64,000 nucleotides of DNA from contig NZ_JAPPRA010000001.1 in assembly GCF_026672375.1 (NCBI RefSeq), positions 2,418,001 to 2,482,000 of the forward strand, given 5' to 3'. Each line of letters starts with the position of its first letter. The stretch's first letter is position 1. This document shows, in pieces, positions 10,426-20,893 of the stretch. The DNA comes from Caulobacter sp. SL161. Lineage in GTDB: Bacteria > Pseudomonadota > Alphaproteobacteria > Caulobacterales > Caulobacteraceae. The notes under the pieces were generated by a model. It saw nothing but the letters and a program-made list of their open reading frames with translations, had not been told where the DNA came from and made no database searches. The position numbers and the translations under genes were made by a program.

Positions 10426-10728
10426 ATGTTCGCCCGACTGCAACCCTTCCTGCCGACTGCGGCGATCTTCTTCCTGATTTTCTACTTCGCCTTTCACGCT
10501 CTGACGGGTGATCGGGGTCTGCTTTCCATCTCGCAGCGCAATGCGGACCTCGCAGCAAAAACGAGAGAACTCAGGAAGATACGCGCAGAGAGGATGGACC
10601 TTGAGGCCCGCGCTCGTCTATTACGCAGCGGCAGTCTGTCGGCTGATCTTTTGGAGGAGCGCGCGCGCTCCCTTCTGGGATACGCCGATCCGAGGGACTA
10701 TGTGATCCGGGTCAAGCGTTCGCGCTGA
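10426..10728 (+). CDS. ftsB: FtsB/DivIC family septum formation initiator
   Basis: A 100-residue bitopic protein: a short cytoplasmic start, one membrane helix at about residues 8-27 (PTAAIFFLIFYFAFHALTG), then a coiled coil (residues about 36-66, ISQRNADLAAKTRELRKI and onward), ending in LLGYADPRDYVIRVK, the usual FtsB tail. The family forms the FtsQ-FtsL-FtsB divisome subcomplex. The position between eno and the pyruvate dehydrogenase genes is the common alphaproteobacterial arrangement. The symbol is given by family and context. Confidence 0.85.
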   Translation: MFARLQPFLPTAAIFFLIFYFAFHALTGDRGLLSISQRNADLAAKTRELRKIRAERMDLEARARLLRSGSLSADLLEERARSLLGYADPRDYVIRVKRSR

Positions 10729-10893
10729 TCTGTCGCTACATCTCGGGAATGACGACGGGTCAGACGGGGATCGCCAGGATCAGCGTTTGATCTGAGTGAA
10801 CATCAGGGCGTTACCTTCGCGGAACCGACGAATTTTCGGCGGGAAGCGCTCATCGGATGAAGGCCGCGATGAAGATTGGCCAGGGAGATTTGA

Positions 10894-11925
10894 ATGGCGC
10901 GCACGCGCAAGGCTGAAGCCTCCGAGGGGAAGGCGCCGGAAACCGGTGTCAACGCCTTCGTCGGCAAGGACGAACTCCTGAAATTCTATCAGGACATGCT
11001 GCTGATCCGCCGTTTCGAGGAGCGGGCGGGCCAGTTGTACGGCATGGGCCTGATCGGCGGCTTCTGCCACCTGTACATCGGCCAGGAAGCCATCGCGGTC
11101 GGCATGCAGTCGATCTCGCAGAAGGGCGACCAGATCATCACGGGCTACCGTGACCACGGCCACATGCTGGCCGCCGGCATGGATCCTCGCGAGGTCATGG
11201 CTGAACTGACCGGCCGGGCCGGCGGTTCGTCCAAGGGCAAGGGCGGGTCGATGCACATGTTCGACATCGCCACCGGCTTCTACGGCGGTCACGGTATCGT
11301 CGGCGCCCAAGTCGCGCTCGGCACCGGTCTGGCCCTGGCCAACAGCTACCGCAACAACGGCAACGTCTCCTACGCCTATATGGGCGACGGCGCGGCCAAC
11401 CAAGGTCAGGTCTACGAGAGCTTCAATATGGCCCAGCTGTGGAAGCTGCCGGTCGTGTACGTGATCGAGAACAACCAGTACGCCATGGGCACCGCCGTCG
11501 AGCGCGCCGCCTCGGAAACCGCGTTCCACAAGCGCGGCGTCTCGTTCCGCATTCCGGGCGAGGAAGTCGACGGCATGGACGTCATCGCCGTGCGTGAAGC
11601 CGGCGCCCGCGCCACCGAACACGCCCGCAGCGGCCAAGGTCCGTACATCCTCGAGATGAAGACCTATCGCTATCGCGGTCACTCGATGTCGGACCCGGCC
11701 AAGTACCGCACCAAGGAAGAGGTCGACGAGGTCAAGACGACCCGCGATCCCATCGACCACATCAAGGAACGCCTCGCCAAGGCCGGCGTCACCGAAGACG
11801 ACCTGAAGGGCGTCGACGCCGAAGTGAAGCGCATTGTCGCCGAGGCCGCCGAATTCGCCCGCACGAGCCCCGAGCCCGATCCCTCGGAACTGTATACCGA
11901 CGTCTACCTGGAGGCCGCCGAGTGA
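10894..11925 (+). CDS. pdhA: Pyruvate dehydrogenase E1 component, alpha subunit
   Basis: A 343-residue thiamine-diphosphate enzyme. Key stretches are [14 protein letters not shown], the TPP motif [20 protein letters not shown] (GDG at about residue 164, N some 26 residues later), and the loop [15 protein letters not shown], which carries the phosphorylation-loop equivalent. With PdhB it decarboxylates pyruvate and acetylates the lipoyl group of E2. A gggaga ribosome-binding site precedes the ATG. Its last codons overlap the GTG start of pdhB by 4 bases, pointing to coupled translation. Confidence 0.96.
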   Translation: MARTRKAEASEGKAPETGVNAFVGKDELLKFYQDMLLIRRFEERAGQLYGMGLIGGFCHLYIGQEAIAVGMQSISQKGDQIITGYRDHGHMLAAGMDPREVMAELTGRAGGSSKGKGGSMHMFDIATGFYGGHGIVGAQVALGTGLALANSYRNNGNVSYAYMGDGAANQGQVYESFNMAQLWKLPVVYVIENNQYAMGTAVERAASETAFHKRGVSFRIPGEEVDGMDVIAVREAGARATEHARSGQGPYILEMKTYRYRGHSMSDPAKYRTKEEVDEVKTTRDPIDHIKERLAKAGVTEDDLKGVDAEVKRIVAEAAEFARTSPEPDPSELYTDVYLEAAE

Positions 11926-13277
11926 CGGACATCCTGATGCCCGCGCTTTCCCCCACGATGGAGGAAGGCACCCTGGCCAAGTGGCTGGTGAAGGAAGGCG
12001 ACACCATCAAGGCCGGCGACGTCATCGCTGAGATCGAGACCGACAAGGCGACGATGGAAGTCGAAGCCGTCGACGAAGGCGTGGTGGAAGCCATCCTGGT
12101 CCCGGCCGGCAGCGAGAACGTCAAGGTCAATACGCTGATCGCGCGCCTGAAGGGCGAAGGTGAAGCTGCGGCTCCTGCCGCTGCCGCTCCCGCCGCAGAA
12201 GCCGCGCCGGCCCCGGTCGCGACGGCTCCGGCTGCTGGCGGACCGATCTCGGCTGCGTCGACCTTCGCCGATCCGGAAATCCCGGCCGGCGCGGCGCTGA
12301 AGAAGATCACGGTCCGCGACGCCCTGCGCGACGCGATGGCCGAAGAGATGCGTCGCGACGACCGCGTGTTCCTGATGGGCGAGGAAGTCGCCCAGTATCA
12401 GGGCGCCTACAAGGTCAGCCGTGAGCTGCTGCAGGAGTTCGGCGACAAGCGCGTCATCGACACCCCGATCACCGAGCACGGCTTCGCCGGCATGGGCGTC
12501 GGCGCGGCCATGGCCGGCCTGAAGCCGATCGTCGAGTTCATGACCTGGAACTTCGCCATGCAGGCGATCGACCACATCATCAACTCGGCCGCCAAGACGC
12601 TCTACATGTCGGGCGGTCAGATCAAGTCGTCGATCGTGTTCCGTGGCCCGAACGGCGCGGCCTCGCGCGTCGGCGCCCAGCACAGCCAGGACTACGCCGC
12701 CTGGTACGGCAACGTTCCGGGCCTGAAGGTCATCGCGCCTTACGACGCCGCTGACGCCAAGGGTCTCTTGAAGGCCGCCATCCGCGATCCGAACCCGGTC
12801 GTCTTCCTCGAACACGAGATGATGTACGGCCACGAGTTCGACATCCCGGACGTCGAGGATTGGGTCGTGCCGATCGGCAAGGCCAAGGTCCGTCGCCAAG
12901 GGTCGGACGTCACGCTGGTGGCCTACAGCCGCATGGTCGGCTTCGCGCTGAAGGCGGCCGAGGAGCTGGAAAAGGACGGCATCGCCGCGGAGGTCGTCGA
13001 CCTGCGCACGATCCGTCCGATGGATCACGCGACCGTCCTGGAAAGCGTCAAGAAGACCAACCGCCTGGTGACGGTCGAGGAAGGCTGGGGCCCGATGGGC
13101 GTCGGCGCCGAAGTCGTCTCTCGGATCACCGAGTTCGGCTTCGACTATCTGGACGCCCCGCCGCTGCGGGTCTGCCAGGAAGACGTGCCGCTGCCCTATG
13201 CGGCGAACCTGGAAGCCCTCAGCCTGCCTTCGGTCGAGAAGATCGTGAAGGCGGCCAAGGCGGTCTGCTACCGCTAA
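11922..13277 (+). CDS. pdhB: Pyruvate dehydrogenase E1 beta subunit with N-terminal lipoyl domain
   Basis: A 451-residue fusion. Residues 1-78 are a biotinyl/lipoyl domain with the lipoylated lysine in [10 protein letters not shown]; a proline/alanine hinge covers about residues 80-120; residues 125-451 are the E1 beta transketolase-type domain ([45 protein letters not shown]). An E1 beta with its own lipoyl domain is typical of alphaproteobacteria. The start is GTG inside the pdhA stop region. The lipoyl-domain DNA is nearly identical to that of pdhC exactly 1500 bases downstream. Confidence 0.96.
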   Translation: MTDILMPALSPTMEEGTLAKWLVKEGDTIKAGDVIAEIETDKATMEVEAVDEGVVEAILVPAGSENVKVNTLIARLKGEGEAAAPAAAAPAAEAAPAPVATAPAAGGPISAASTFADPEIPAGAALKKITVRDALRDAMAEEMRRDDRVFLMGEEVAQYQGAYKVSRELLQEFGDKRVIDTPITEHGFAGMGVGAAMAGLKPIVEFMTWNFAMQAIDHIINSAAKTLYMSGGQIKSSIVFRGPNGAASRVGAQHSQDYAAWYGNVPGLKVIAPYDAADAKGLLKAAIRDPNPVVFLEHEMMYGHEFDIPDVEDWVVPIGKAKVRRQGSDVTLVAYSRMVGFALKAAEELEKDGIAAEVVDLRTIRPMDHATVLESVKKTNRLVTVEEGWGPMGVGAEVVSRITEFGFDYLDAPPLRVCQEDVPLPYAANLEALSLPSVEKIVKAAKAVCYR

Positions 13278-13283
13278 GAGATC

Positions 13284-13310
13284 GCGGCCCTCGCCCCTGG
13301 CGGGGGCCGC
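13284..13310 (+). terminator. Hairpin between pdhB and pdhC
   Basis: Arms gcggccc/gggccgc six bases after the pdhB stop codon, with no T-run directly following. It may partially terminate or protect the upstream message; pdhC lies 108 bases further on. Confidence 0.4.
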
Positions 13311-13418
13311 TGCTCTTGGCCAAGACATTCATCCCGCCCCAAAGCGGGGTATCGTGGACGCCGGCCCTCGCAGACGAAAGGGTTCGCGACCGTCCCGAAG
13401 GATTGAGGAACAAGCTCA

Positions 13419-14699
13419 ATGTCGATCGACATCCTGATGCCCGCCCTGTCGCCCACCATGGAGGAGGGAACCCTCGCCAAGTGGCACGTCAAGGTCGGCG
13501 ACACCGTCAAGGCCGGCGACGTCATCGCCGAGATCGAGACCGACAAGGCGACGATGGAAGTCGAAGCCGTCGATGAAGGCGTGGTCGAGGCCATCTTGGT
13601 CGAGGCCGGGACCGAGAACGTCAAGGTCAACGCCCTGATCGCCAAGCTGGCGGGCGAGGGCGACAGCCCCGCGCCGGCACCGAAGACTGAAGCCCCGAAG
13701 GCCGCCGTTGCTGCGCCGGCTCCCGCCGCCGCCCCGGCCGCTCCGGCGCCGGCCGCGCCGGTCGCCGCTGACGGTTCGCGCGTTTTGGCTTCGCCGCTGG
13801 CCCGCCGTCTGGCTTCGGCCGCCGGTCTGGACCTCAAGGCCATCAAGGGCACGGGCCCGCACGGCCGTGTCGTGAAGTCCGACGTTGAAGCCGCCAAGTC
13901 GGGCGCGCCGGCCGCCAAGGCCGCTCCGGCCTCGGCGCCTGCCGCCGCCGCCCCGGCCGCCGCCGCGCCGCGTCAGGCCCAGTCGCTGGAGCAGATGGGC
14001 ATCCCTGCCGGCTCCTACGACCTCGTTCCGCTGGACGGCATGCGCAAGACCATCGCCCGTCGCATGACGGAGAGCTTCCGCGACGTCCCGCACTTCCCGC
14101 TGACGATCGATCTTGAGATCGACGCCCTTCTGGCGGCGCGCGCCAAGATCAACAGCCTGCTGGAGAAGCAGGGCGTGAAGGTCTCGGTGAACGACATCGT
14201 CATCAAGGCCGCCGCCGTGGCCCTGAAGCAGGTGCCCGAAGCCAACGCCAGCTACACGCCGGAAGGCATCGCCATGCACCACCACGCCGACATCGCCGTC
14301 GCCGTGGCGGTCGATGGCGGCCTGATCACGCCGATCATCCGCAAGGCTGAAACCAAGGGCCTGGCGCAGATCTCGGCTGAGATGAAGGACCTGGCCCAGC
14401 GCGCCAAGGACAAGAAGCTGAAGCCCGAGGAATTCCAGGGCGGCACCTTCTCGATCTCGAACCTCGGCATGTTCGGCATCAAGTCGTTCGCCTCGATCAT
14501 CAACGAACCGCAGGGCGCGATCATGAGCGTCGGCGCGGGCGAGCAGCGTCCGGTCGTCAAAAACGGCCAACTGGCCGTGGCGACGGTCATGACCGTGACC
14601 CTGACCTGCGATCACCGCGTGGTCGACGGCTCGGTCGGCGCCAAGTTCCTGGCGGCCTTCAAGCCGCTGATCGAAGAACCGCTGACCCTGATCGTCTGA
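13419..14699 (+). CDS. pdhC: Dihydrolipoamide acetyltransferase, E2 of pyruvate dehydrogenase
   Basis: A 426-residue E2. It has one lipoyl domain (residues 1-80, lysine in [10 protein letters not shown]), an alanine/proline linker, a peripheral-subunit-binding domain ([30 protein letters not shown], about residues 125-155), a second alanine-rich linker, and the catalytic domain ending [15 protein letters not shown], which holds the HxxxDG active site. It transfers acetyl to CoA and forms the core of the complex. An SD-like aggattgagg lies upstream. The gene has its own 141-base spacer after pdhB. Confidence 0.96.
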   Translation: MSIDILMPALSPTMEEGTLAKWHVKVGDTVKAGDVIAEIETDKATMEVEAVDEGVVEAILVEAGTENVKVNALIAKLAGEGDSPAPAPKTEAPKAAVAAPAPAAAPAAPAPAAPVAADGSRVLASPLARRLASAAGLDLKAIKGTGPHGRVVKSDVEAAKSGAPAAKAAPASAPAAAAPAAAAPRQAQSLEQMGIPAGSYDLVPLDGMRKTIARRMTESFRDVPHFPLTIDLEIDALLAARAKINSLLEKQGVKVSVNDIVIKAAAVALKQVPEANASYTPEGIAMHHHADIAVAVAVDGGLITPIIRKAETKGLAQISAEMKDLAQRAKDKKLKPEEFQGGTFSISNLGMFGIKSFASIINEPQGAIMSVGAGEQRPVVKNGQLAVATVMTVTLTCDHRVVDGSVGAKFLAAFKPLIEEPLTLIV

Positions 14700-14717
14700 T
14701 CAGGGCGCGGGGAGGGG

Positions 14718-15200
14718 ATGGCCATGTCGGTCTACGACTATTCCGCCAAGACGCTGGACGGCCAGGACGTGAGCCTGGCCGACTATCGCGGGCAGGTTCT
14801 GCTGATCGTGAACACCGCCAGCAAGTGCGGGTTCACGCCTCAGTACGAGGGCCTTGAGGCGCTCTACAAGGCGCACAAGGATCGTGGCTTCACGGTGCTG
14901 GCCTTCCCTTGCAACCAGTTCGGCGCTCAGGAGCCGGGCGACGCCGCCGAGATCGCGAACTTCTGCTCGCTGACCTACGACGTGAGTTTCCCGGTCATGA
15001 GCAAGATCGACGTCAACGGCGCCGACGCCCATCCGCTCTACAAGTTCCTCAAGAAGGAACAGAAGGGCGTGCTGGGCACCGAGGCGATCAAGTGGAACTT
15101 CACCAAGTTTCTGATCGGCAAGGACGGCCAGGTCGTCGATCGGTTCGCGCCGACCGTGAAGCCGGAAGACCTGAAGGTCGCGGTCGAAGCGCTGCTCTAG
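14718..15200 (+). CDS. Glutathione peroxidase family protein
   Basis: A 160-residue thiol peroxidase. The peroxidatic residue is Cys37 in VNTASKCGFTPQYEGLEAL (cysteine, not selenocysteine). The other members of the conserved tetrad are visible as Q in FPCNQFGAQEPG and W and N in IKWNFTKFLI. It reduces peroxides using thioredoxin or glutathione; the non-selenium bacterial members usually prefer thioredoxin. It starts 18 bases after pdhC and precedes lpdA by 82 bases, so it is probably co-transcribed with the pyruvate dehydrogenase genes. A second ATG at 14724 is possible. Confidence 0.9.
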   Translation: MAMSVYDYSAKTLDGQDVSLADYRGQVLLIVNTASKCGFTPQYEGLEALYKAHKDRGFTVLAFPCNQFGAQEPGDAAEIANFCSLTYDVSFPVMSKIDVNGADAHPLYKFLKKEQKGVLGTEAIKWNFTKFLIGKDGQVVDRFAPTVKPEDLKVAVEALL

Positions 15201-15282
15201 TTTCTCCCAGACCGGTTTGCAGACTGGTCGATCGGCGCCGCGCGCTCCCTCGTGCGGCCGCCAAAATCAGGGTTAGAAGAAC

Positions 15283-16683
15283 ATGTCCACGGAATTCGAT
15301 GTCGTCGTCATCGGCGCCGGTCCTGGCGGCTATGTGGCCGCGATCCGCGCCAGCCAGCTGGGCCTGAAGACAGCCATCGTCGAGCGTGAGAACCTGGGCG
15401 GCATCTGCCTGAACTGGGGCTGCATCCCGACCAAGGCGCTGCTGAAGTCCGGCGAAGTCTACGAGCAGCTGTCGCACCTGGGCGGCTATGGCCTGTCGGT
15501 CGAGAAGGCCTCGTTCGACTTCGGCAAGATCATCGAGCGCTCGCGTGGCGTGGCCAAGAACATGTCGGGCGGCATCGCCTTCCTGATGAAGAAGCACAAG
15601 ATCGAGGTGATCGAAGGCGAGGCCAAGCTCGAGAAGGGCGCGCCGGCCCCTAAGGTCGTCGTCGCCCTGAAGGCCGGCGGCAGCCGCACCGTGCAGGCCA
15701 AGAACGTGATCCTGGCTAGCGGCGCTCGCGCCCGCGAGATCCCGGCCATCGGCGCGGTCTCTGACGGCGACAAGATCTGGACCTATCGCGACGCCCTGGC
15801 GCCGAAGTCGATGCCGAAGTCGCTGGTCGTGATCGGCTCGGGCGCCATCGGCATCGAGTTTGCGAGCTTCTATCGCGCCCTGGGCGCCGAAGTGACCGTC
15901 GTCGAAGCCATCGACCGCATCATGCCGGTCGAGGACGAAGAGGTCTCCAAGGCCGCCCAGAAGGCGTTCGAGAAGCGCGGTATCAAGTTCCGCGTTGGCG
16001 CCAAGGTCAGCAAGATCGAGAAGACCAAGGACGGCGTGGCCGTCACCGTGGAAGCTGGCGGCAAGATCGAGCAGCTCACCGCCGAGAAGTGCATCGTGGC
16101 CGTCGGCATCGCGCCGAACAATGACGGTCTGGAAGCCCTGGGCGTCAGCCTAGATCGCGGCCACGTCGTCACCGACAAGCATTGCCGCACCAATGTGCCC
16201 GGGCTCTACGCCATCGGCGACATCGCCGGCGCGCCGTGGCTCGCCCACAAGGCCAGCCACGAGGGCATCCACGCGGCTGAAGCCATCGCCGGCTACAAGA
16301 CGCCCAACGTCCACTCGCCGATCCCGGGCTGCACATACGCCAATCCGCAGGTCGCCTCGGTGGGCTATACCGAAGCCGGCGCCAAGGCCGCAGGGATTGA
16401 GGTCAAGGCTGGCCGCTTCCCGTTCCGCGTCAACGGTAAGGCCGTGGCGGCGGGCGAGACCGAGGGCTTCGTCAAGACCGTGTTCGACGCCAAGACGGGC
16501 GCGCTGATCGGCGCGCACATGATCGGCCACGAAGTGACCGAGATGATCCAGGGCTTCGTCACCGCCATCACCCTGGAAGCGACCGAGGAAGACCTGCACG
16601 GCGTCGTCTACGCTCACCCGACCATGTCGGAAGCGATGCACGAGGCGGCTCTGGACGCCTACGGACGCGTGCTGCACATCTAA
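15283..16683 (+). CDS. lpdA: Dihydrolipoyl dehydrogenase (E3)
   Basis: A 466-residue flavoprotein. FAD-binding GAGPGGYVAAIRASQLG is at about residues 10-26, the redox-active disulfide is in NLGGICLNWGCIPTKALL, the NAD-binding motif is GSGAIGIEFASF, and the C-terminal dimer-interface catalytic motif is HAHPT-like (VYAHPTMSEAMHEA). It reoxidises the lipoyl groups of the pyruvate dehydrogenase complex and passes electrons to NAD+. It completes the pdh gene set begun at 10894. Confidence 0.96.
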   Translation: MSTEFDVVVIGAGPGGYVAAIRASQLGLKTAIVERENLGGICLNWGCIPTKALLKSGEVYEQLSHLGGYGLSVEKASFDFGKIIERSRGVAKNMSGGIAFLMKKHKIEVIEGEAKLEKGAPAPKVVVALKAGGSRTVQAKNVILASGARAREIPAIGAVSDGDKIWTYRDALAPKSMPKSLVVIGSGAIGIEFASFYRALGAEVTVVEAIDRIMPVEDEEVSKAAQKAFEKRGIKFRVGAKVSKIEKTKDGVAVTVEAGGKIEQLTAEKCIVAVGIAPNNDGLEALGVSLDRGHVVTDKHCRTNVPGLYAIGDIAGAPWLAHKASHEGIHAAEAIAGYKTPNVHSPIPGCTYANPQVASVGYTEAGAKAAGIEVKAGRFPFRVNGKAVAAGETEGFVKTVFDAKTGALIGAHMIGHEVTEMIQGFVTAITLEATEEDLHGVVYAHPTMSEAMHEAALDAYGRVLHI

Positions 16684-16702
16684 GGCAGCTTAGGGAGTCT
16701 GG

Positions 16703-18160
16703 ATGGCGCGCAAGGCCGCCGCGACAGCGGGTGACAAGCCGAAGGTCCGTGAGGGGGCGAAGACGACCCTTTCCGAGGCCAATCTGGCCGATCTTGGCGC
16801 GGAACGGCTCGCCGCCATCCTGCTCGACCTCGCCAGCGACAGCCACGTCAAGCGCGTGCTGCGGCTGGAGCTGTTCGCCGAGGCCAGCGCCGAAGGCCTG
16901 GCGCTGGAGATTTCCAAGCGCCTGGCGACGATCGGCAAGTCTTCGTCGCGGATCCATTGGCGCAAGCGCCCGGCTTTCGCCCGTGATCTGGACCTCCATC
17001 GCCGGATGATCGAGCGGCTGGCCGAGGACGATGCGACCGCCGCGCTCAGCCTCATGCTCGATCTGCTGGACTTGGCGTCTCCGACCCTGGATCGCCTGAG
17101 CCAACCCGATGGGCCGATCGGCGATGTCTTCCTGGCGGCTCGCGACTCCATCGGCGCCATCGCCGAGAAGGCCGTGCCCGAGCCGATCACTCTGGCGGAG
17201 CGGACCGCCAAGATCCTGGCGACCGACTATCACGCCCAGATGGGATCGCTGGCCAGCGCCCTGGCTTCCGCCATGGGGCCTCAGGGGCGGGCCCATCTGC
17301 GGCAGGTGCTGGAAACCGTTCTGGCGATGAACGCCAAGCGCCTGCGCGGCGCAGATCCCATGGCGGCGGTCTACAAGGACGCCTTGCGGCGCCTGGCCGA
17401 CGCCAGCGGCGATATCGACGCCTTCGAGGCGACCTTCGCGCCGGAGCTTCGCCGCACGCCGCTGGTCTCGGCCGAGATCGCCCGGCGCCTGCTTGCGGCG
17501 GGCCGTGGCGAAGACGCCTTGGCCACCCTGCAAGCCGGCGCGCCCGGCGAAGCGCGGGGACGCCATCCCACGTCCGTCGAGGAGCGCGCCGCATGGGAAG
17601 AGGTGATGCTGGAGGCGCTGGAGGCCACAGGACATCGTCAGGAGGCCCAACAGCGCCGCTGGGCGGAGTTCGAGCGCACGCTCTCCATTCCGCTTCTGAG
17701 AACCTACCTGAAGGGCCTTCCAGACTTCGACGACGTCGAGGCCGAGGATCAGGCCAAGGCGGTCGCGCGACGCTTCCCGCGCTTTGACACAGCGTTGGCG
17801 TTCTTCGTGTCGTGGCCGGACTTCGCGGCGGCCTCGCGTCTGGTCCTTTCCCGCTCGGGCGAGATCAACGGTGCGGACGACATCCTGATCACCGAAGCGG
17901 CGCGGCGACTAGAGGGAGGCTATCCTCTGGCGGCCACGCTGCTGCTGCGCGCCTCGATCCAACATGTGCTGACCTACGGCGTCGCGACACGCTACAGCGA
18001 CGCCGCGCGCCAGTTGCTGGAGGCCGAGTCCCTGGCCGTCATGGTCGGTGACTTCGGCGAGTATCCTGACCACGCGAGCTTCGTCGCCGATCTGCGGGCG
18101 ACGCACGCTCGCAAGCAGGGCTTCCGCGGCGAGCTTGAAGCGCTCGGCGCGTCCTTCTAG
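16703..18160 (+). CDS. DUF6880-like helical protein of unknown function
   Basis: A 485-residue, largely helical protein with no signal peptide or membrane segment. It looks like the DUF6880 family (LADLGAERLAAILLDLASDS at the start; repeated AEDDATAALSLMLDLLDLA-type helices; a tail reading ARKQGFRGELEAL). The repeated helical pairs resemble a TPR or HEAT-like solenoid and suggest a protein-binding role. Function is unknown. It follows lpdA by 19 bases on the same strand and probably belongs to that transcript. It converges on the acyl-CoA synthetase gene. Confidence 0.65.
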   Translation: MARKAAATAGDKPKVREGAKTTLSEANLADLGAERLAAILLDLASDSHVKRVLRLELFAEASAEGLALEISKRLATIGKSSSRIHWRKRPAFARDLDLHRRMIERLAEDDATAALSLMLDLLDLASPTLDRLSQPDGPIGDVFLAARDSIGAIAEKAVPEPITLAERTAKILATDYHAQMGSLASALASAMGPQGRAHLRQVLETVLAMNAKRLRGADPMAAVYKDALRRLADASGDIDAFEATFAPELRRTPLVSAEIARRLLAAGRGEDALATLQAGAPGEARGRHPTSVEERAAWEEVMLEALEATGHRQEAQQRRWAEFERTLSIPLLRTYLKGLPDFDDVEAEDQAKAVARRFPRFDTALAFFVSWPDFAAASRLVLSRSGEINGADDILITEAARRLEGGYPLAATLLLRASIQHVLTYGVATRYSDAARQLLEAESLAVMVGDFGEYPDHASFVADLRATHARKQGFRGELEALGASF

Positions 18161-18174
18161 CCGCCGGAGCTTAC

Positions 18175-19728
18175 TCAGGCCGCTTGCGTGTCGGTTTCCG
18201 CCATGCGCTGGATCGCGACATAGTCCGTCTTGCCGCTGCCGAGCACGGGCACTTCGGTGACCTTCAGGATCTTGCGCGGGACCGCCAGCTCGGGCGCGCC
18301 GATCGTCTGAGCGTGCGCGACAAGCGGCGCGACGTCAGCGTCGTGGCGATCGGTGACCAAGATGAGCTTCTCGCCCTTCTTCTTGTCCGGCATCGAGATC
18401 ACCGCATGGCGACCGTCCGGCCAAACTGCTGCGGCGAGGTCTTCGGCGGCGGTCAGTGAGACCATTTCGCCACCGATCTTGGCGAAGCGCTTCACGCGGC
18501 CTTTGATGGTGATCCACTGGTCGTCGGACATGATGACCACATCACCGGTGTCATGCCAGCCGCCCTCAGGGGCGTCGACGCCGCCGTCCTCGCGCAGATA
18601 GCCAGCCATGATGTTCGGACCGCGCACGAACAGGCGTCCACCCTCGGGGATGCCCTCGACCGGTTCGACCCGCACCTCCTGGCCCGGGAGCAGTCCGCCG
18701 ACGGTGCCGGGGCGATTGTCGGTCGGCTTGTTCACCGCGATCACGGGCGAGGCCTCGGTCGCGCCGTAGCCCTCGAGCAGCGGCACGCCGCCGAAGCGCT
18801 CCTTGATCAGGGTGTGGGTCTCATCGCGAACCTTCTCGGCGCCACAGACCACGAACTCCAGGCCCGAAAGCTCGTCGGACTCCGCCGCGCGAGCGTACTG
18901 GTTCACGAAGGTGTCGGTCGCCAGCAGGATCGAGGCCTTGGCGTCCTTGATCAGCGGCGGGATCTGCTTGGTGTGCAGGGGCGAGGGATACTGGAACGCC
19001 TTCATGCCGGTCAGGATCGGCAGGATCACACCGCCGGTCAGGCCGAAACAGTGGAAGACGGGCAGGGGATTGAACATCACCCAGTCCGGGTCGAGCTCGA
19101 TATGCGCCGCGACCTGCATGGCGTTCTGGACCAGGTTCTCCTGGGTCAGCACAACGCCGCGCGGGGCGCCGAAGCTGCCAGAGGTGAAGAGCACCACGCC
19201 CTTGTCCGAGGGCTTGGCCGGCGCCCGGAACTGGCGTGGGAACATGCCGGCTGCGGCGGCGAACAGCTTGTCCGGCAGGCCGATCGTGCCCCGCACGTCT
19301 TCCAGATAGGTCACCTGCGCCTGCTCGGCGATCGCATCGACGATGTCGTGCAGCTTGCCAAGCTCGATGAACTTGTGCGCGGTGAGCACGCGGTTGATCT
19401 TGGCCAGCTTGCAGGCGGCCTTGATGTTCCGGATGCCGGCCGTGAAGTTCAGCATCGTCGGCACGCGCCCGAAGGCGTGTAGCGCGAAGAAGGTGACCAC
19501 CGAGCCCGCGCCCGACGGCAGCAGCACGCCGACATGCTCGCCAGGCTTGGTCATGGCGGCGATCTTGCGGCCGAGCGCAAAGCTGGCCCGGATCAGATCC
19601 GTATAGGTCAGCGGGTTGCGATCCTGGTCCTCCAGGATCGGCTTCTTTGCGCCGAACTTGTCGCGGGCGTCGATGAGGGCGTCGAAGATGGCCTTTTGGC
19701 CGTTCCGCACGTCGTAAGCTACCGGCAT
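18175..19728 (-). CDS. AMP-binding acyl-CoA/acyl-ACP synthetase, Aas-like
   Basis: A 517-residue adenylate-forming enzyme. The P-loop is VVLFTSGSFGAPRGVVLTQ (about residues 183-201), a form close to that in the acyl-ACP synthetase half of Aas rather than the TSGTTG of most acyl-CoA ligases. Other motifs are EGYGATEASPV, WHDTGDVV and VKRFAKIGGEMVSLTAAED. The acyltransferase (PlsC) domain of E. coli Aas is absent. It should activate a fatty acid with ATP and load it on CoA or ACP, perhaps for phospholipid repair. The neighbouring lipoprotein hydrolase on the same strand fits lipid metabolism. Confidence 0.8.
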   Translation of the reverse strand: MPVAYDVRNGQKAIFDALIDARDKFGAKKPILEDQDRNPLTYTDLIRASFALGRKIAAMTKPGEHVGVLLPSGAGSVVTFFALHAFGRVPTMLNFTAGIRNIKAACKLAKINRVLTAHKFIELGKLHDIVDAIAEQAQVTYLEDVRGTIGLPDKLFAAAAGMFPRQFRAPAKPSDKGVVLFTSGSFGAPRGVVLTQENLVQNAMQVAAHIELDPDWVMFNPLPVFHCFGLTGGVILPILTGMKAFQYPSPLHTKQIPPLIKDAKASILLATDTFVNQYARAAESDELSGLEFVVCGAEKVRDETHTLIKERFGGVPLLEGYGATEASPVIAVNKPTDNRPGTVGGLLPGQEVRVEPVEGIPEGGRLFVRGPNIMAGYLREDGGVDAPEGGWHDTGDVVIMSDDQWITIKGRVKRFAKIGGEMVSLTAAEDLAAAVWPDGRHAVISMPDKKKGEKLILVTDRHDADVAPLVAHAQTIGAPELAVPRKILKVTEVPVLGSGKTDYVAIQRMAETDTQAA

Positions 19729-19816
19729 CCCGGCGAAACCTCCCCGATGAGCGGTGGGCGCTCTCGTTCGTTAAACGGCGAGTCTGCCGAGGAAGGTCCA
19801 GCTTTGCAAGGAAGAG

Positions 19817-20893
19817 TCACAATCCGTGACCTTGATCCTTCGTCGGACTGGGTTTTGGCGGCGCATCGGGCGCTGCGAACTTCGCAACTTCAGTGAGCCA
19901 AGGGACTCGAACGGCGTCCGATTCCATGTGCAGGTCGTGCGCGCCTCCAGCGTAGCGGATCTCGCGGCAGGCCTTCATGTCTCTGCAGAGGCGCGTTTGA
20001 GCCTTCGCGGTAACGACGCGGTCACGGCCGGCGTTGAGCATCAGGACGGGGACGGTCGCCTTGCCAATATCGCGCGCGGCGGCCTCTGATGCGTCGAAGA
20101 ACGCGGCGAACCATCCCAGGCTCCGCCCGCCCATGCGAAGATCCGGATTGGCCAGCATCCAGGCGGCCTGCACCTTGCCGCGGTCGGCGTCGTGGGTGAG
20201 GCCCGCAGCCTTGCCGTCCAGACCGTCTCGACGCCAGCCTCTCTGGTCTGAAGAGCGGATCCAGCCCAGTCGGAGGGTTCTCAGCGCTGGCGTAAATCTG
20301 GCGAAATCAGAGCGGGGCCGGGGTAGGGCGCTCAGGTCGAACGCCGGGGATGAGAGCAGAAGGGCGTCCATGGGCAGACCTGTCTGCGCCGCTCGCAGCG
20401 CGACTAAACCGCCTTCACCATGTCCCAGGACGACGAAGCGCGCCCCGCCCTTGGGGCGGATCACAGTATTGACCAGCGCTTTGACCACCGCGACGTCAGG
20501 ATCGAAGCTGTCGATGTGGCCAAGGTCACGCCACGGCGTCAGTCGTTCAGACCCGCCCTGTCCCTGACGTTCTAGGACCCAGACGGTGAAGCCGCGCCGC
20601 GTGAGGGCCGACACGGTTTCGAACCACTTTTCCGCTGTTTCGCCATAACCGGTGAGGATCAGGATTGTTCCTCGGGACGACACCGGCGGCGCGGTGACGC
20701 CGTAGCGCTGCACTGGACCGTCGCCGGACTGGATGTATCCCCAGGCCCATCCCTGCGGCGGATAGAAGCGGGCGGTCAGGGCCGGCGGCGTTCGACTCTC
20801 TGCAAACGGCGCGCGAGAGGCCCCGTCCCCGCAAGCGGAGACGACCAGGCTGAGCGCGATAGCCGGGACGGCTGCGAGGAGACGGCGACGCAT
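19817..20893 (-). CDS. Lipoprotein alpha/beta hydrolase, PldB-like, catalytic Ser replaced by Gly
   Basis: A 358-residue protein with a lipoprotein signal (LSLVVSAC, Cys21) and a serine-aminopeptidase S33/lysophospholipase-type hydrolase fold: an oxyanion strand ([15 protein letters not shown]), a cap region, then [10 protein letters not shown] and [11 protein letters not shown] carrying the acid and His of the triad. The nucleophile elbow normally reads GHSMGG; here it is GHGEGG, with Gly159 where the nucleophile should be. It is therefore probably inactive as a hydrolase, or works differently. It lies 88 bases upstream of the Aas-like gene on the same strand, suggesting a shared lipid-related role at the membrane. 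Confidence 0.75.
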   Translation of the reverse strand: MRRRLLAAVPAIALSLVVSACGDGASRAPFAESRTPPALTARFYPPQGWAWGYIQSGDGPVQRYGVTAPPVSSRGTILILTGYGETAEKWFETVSALTRRGFTVWVLERQGQGGSERLTPWRDLGHIDSFDPDVAVVKALVNTVIRPKGGARFVVLGHGEGGLVALRAAQTGLPMDALLLSSPAFDLSALPRPRSDFARFTPALRTLRLGWIRSSDQRGWRRDGLDGKAAGLTHDADRGKVQAAWMLANPDLRMGGRSLGWFAAFFDASEAAARDIGKATVPVLMLNAGRDRVVTAKAQTRLCRDMKACREIRYAGGAHDLHMESDAVRVPWLTEVAKFAAPDAPPKPSPTKDQGHGL

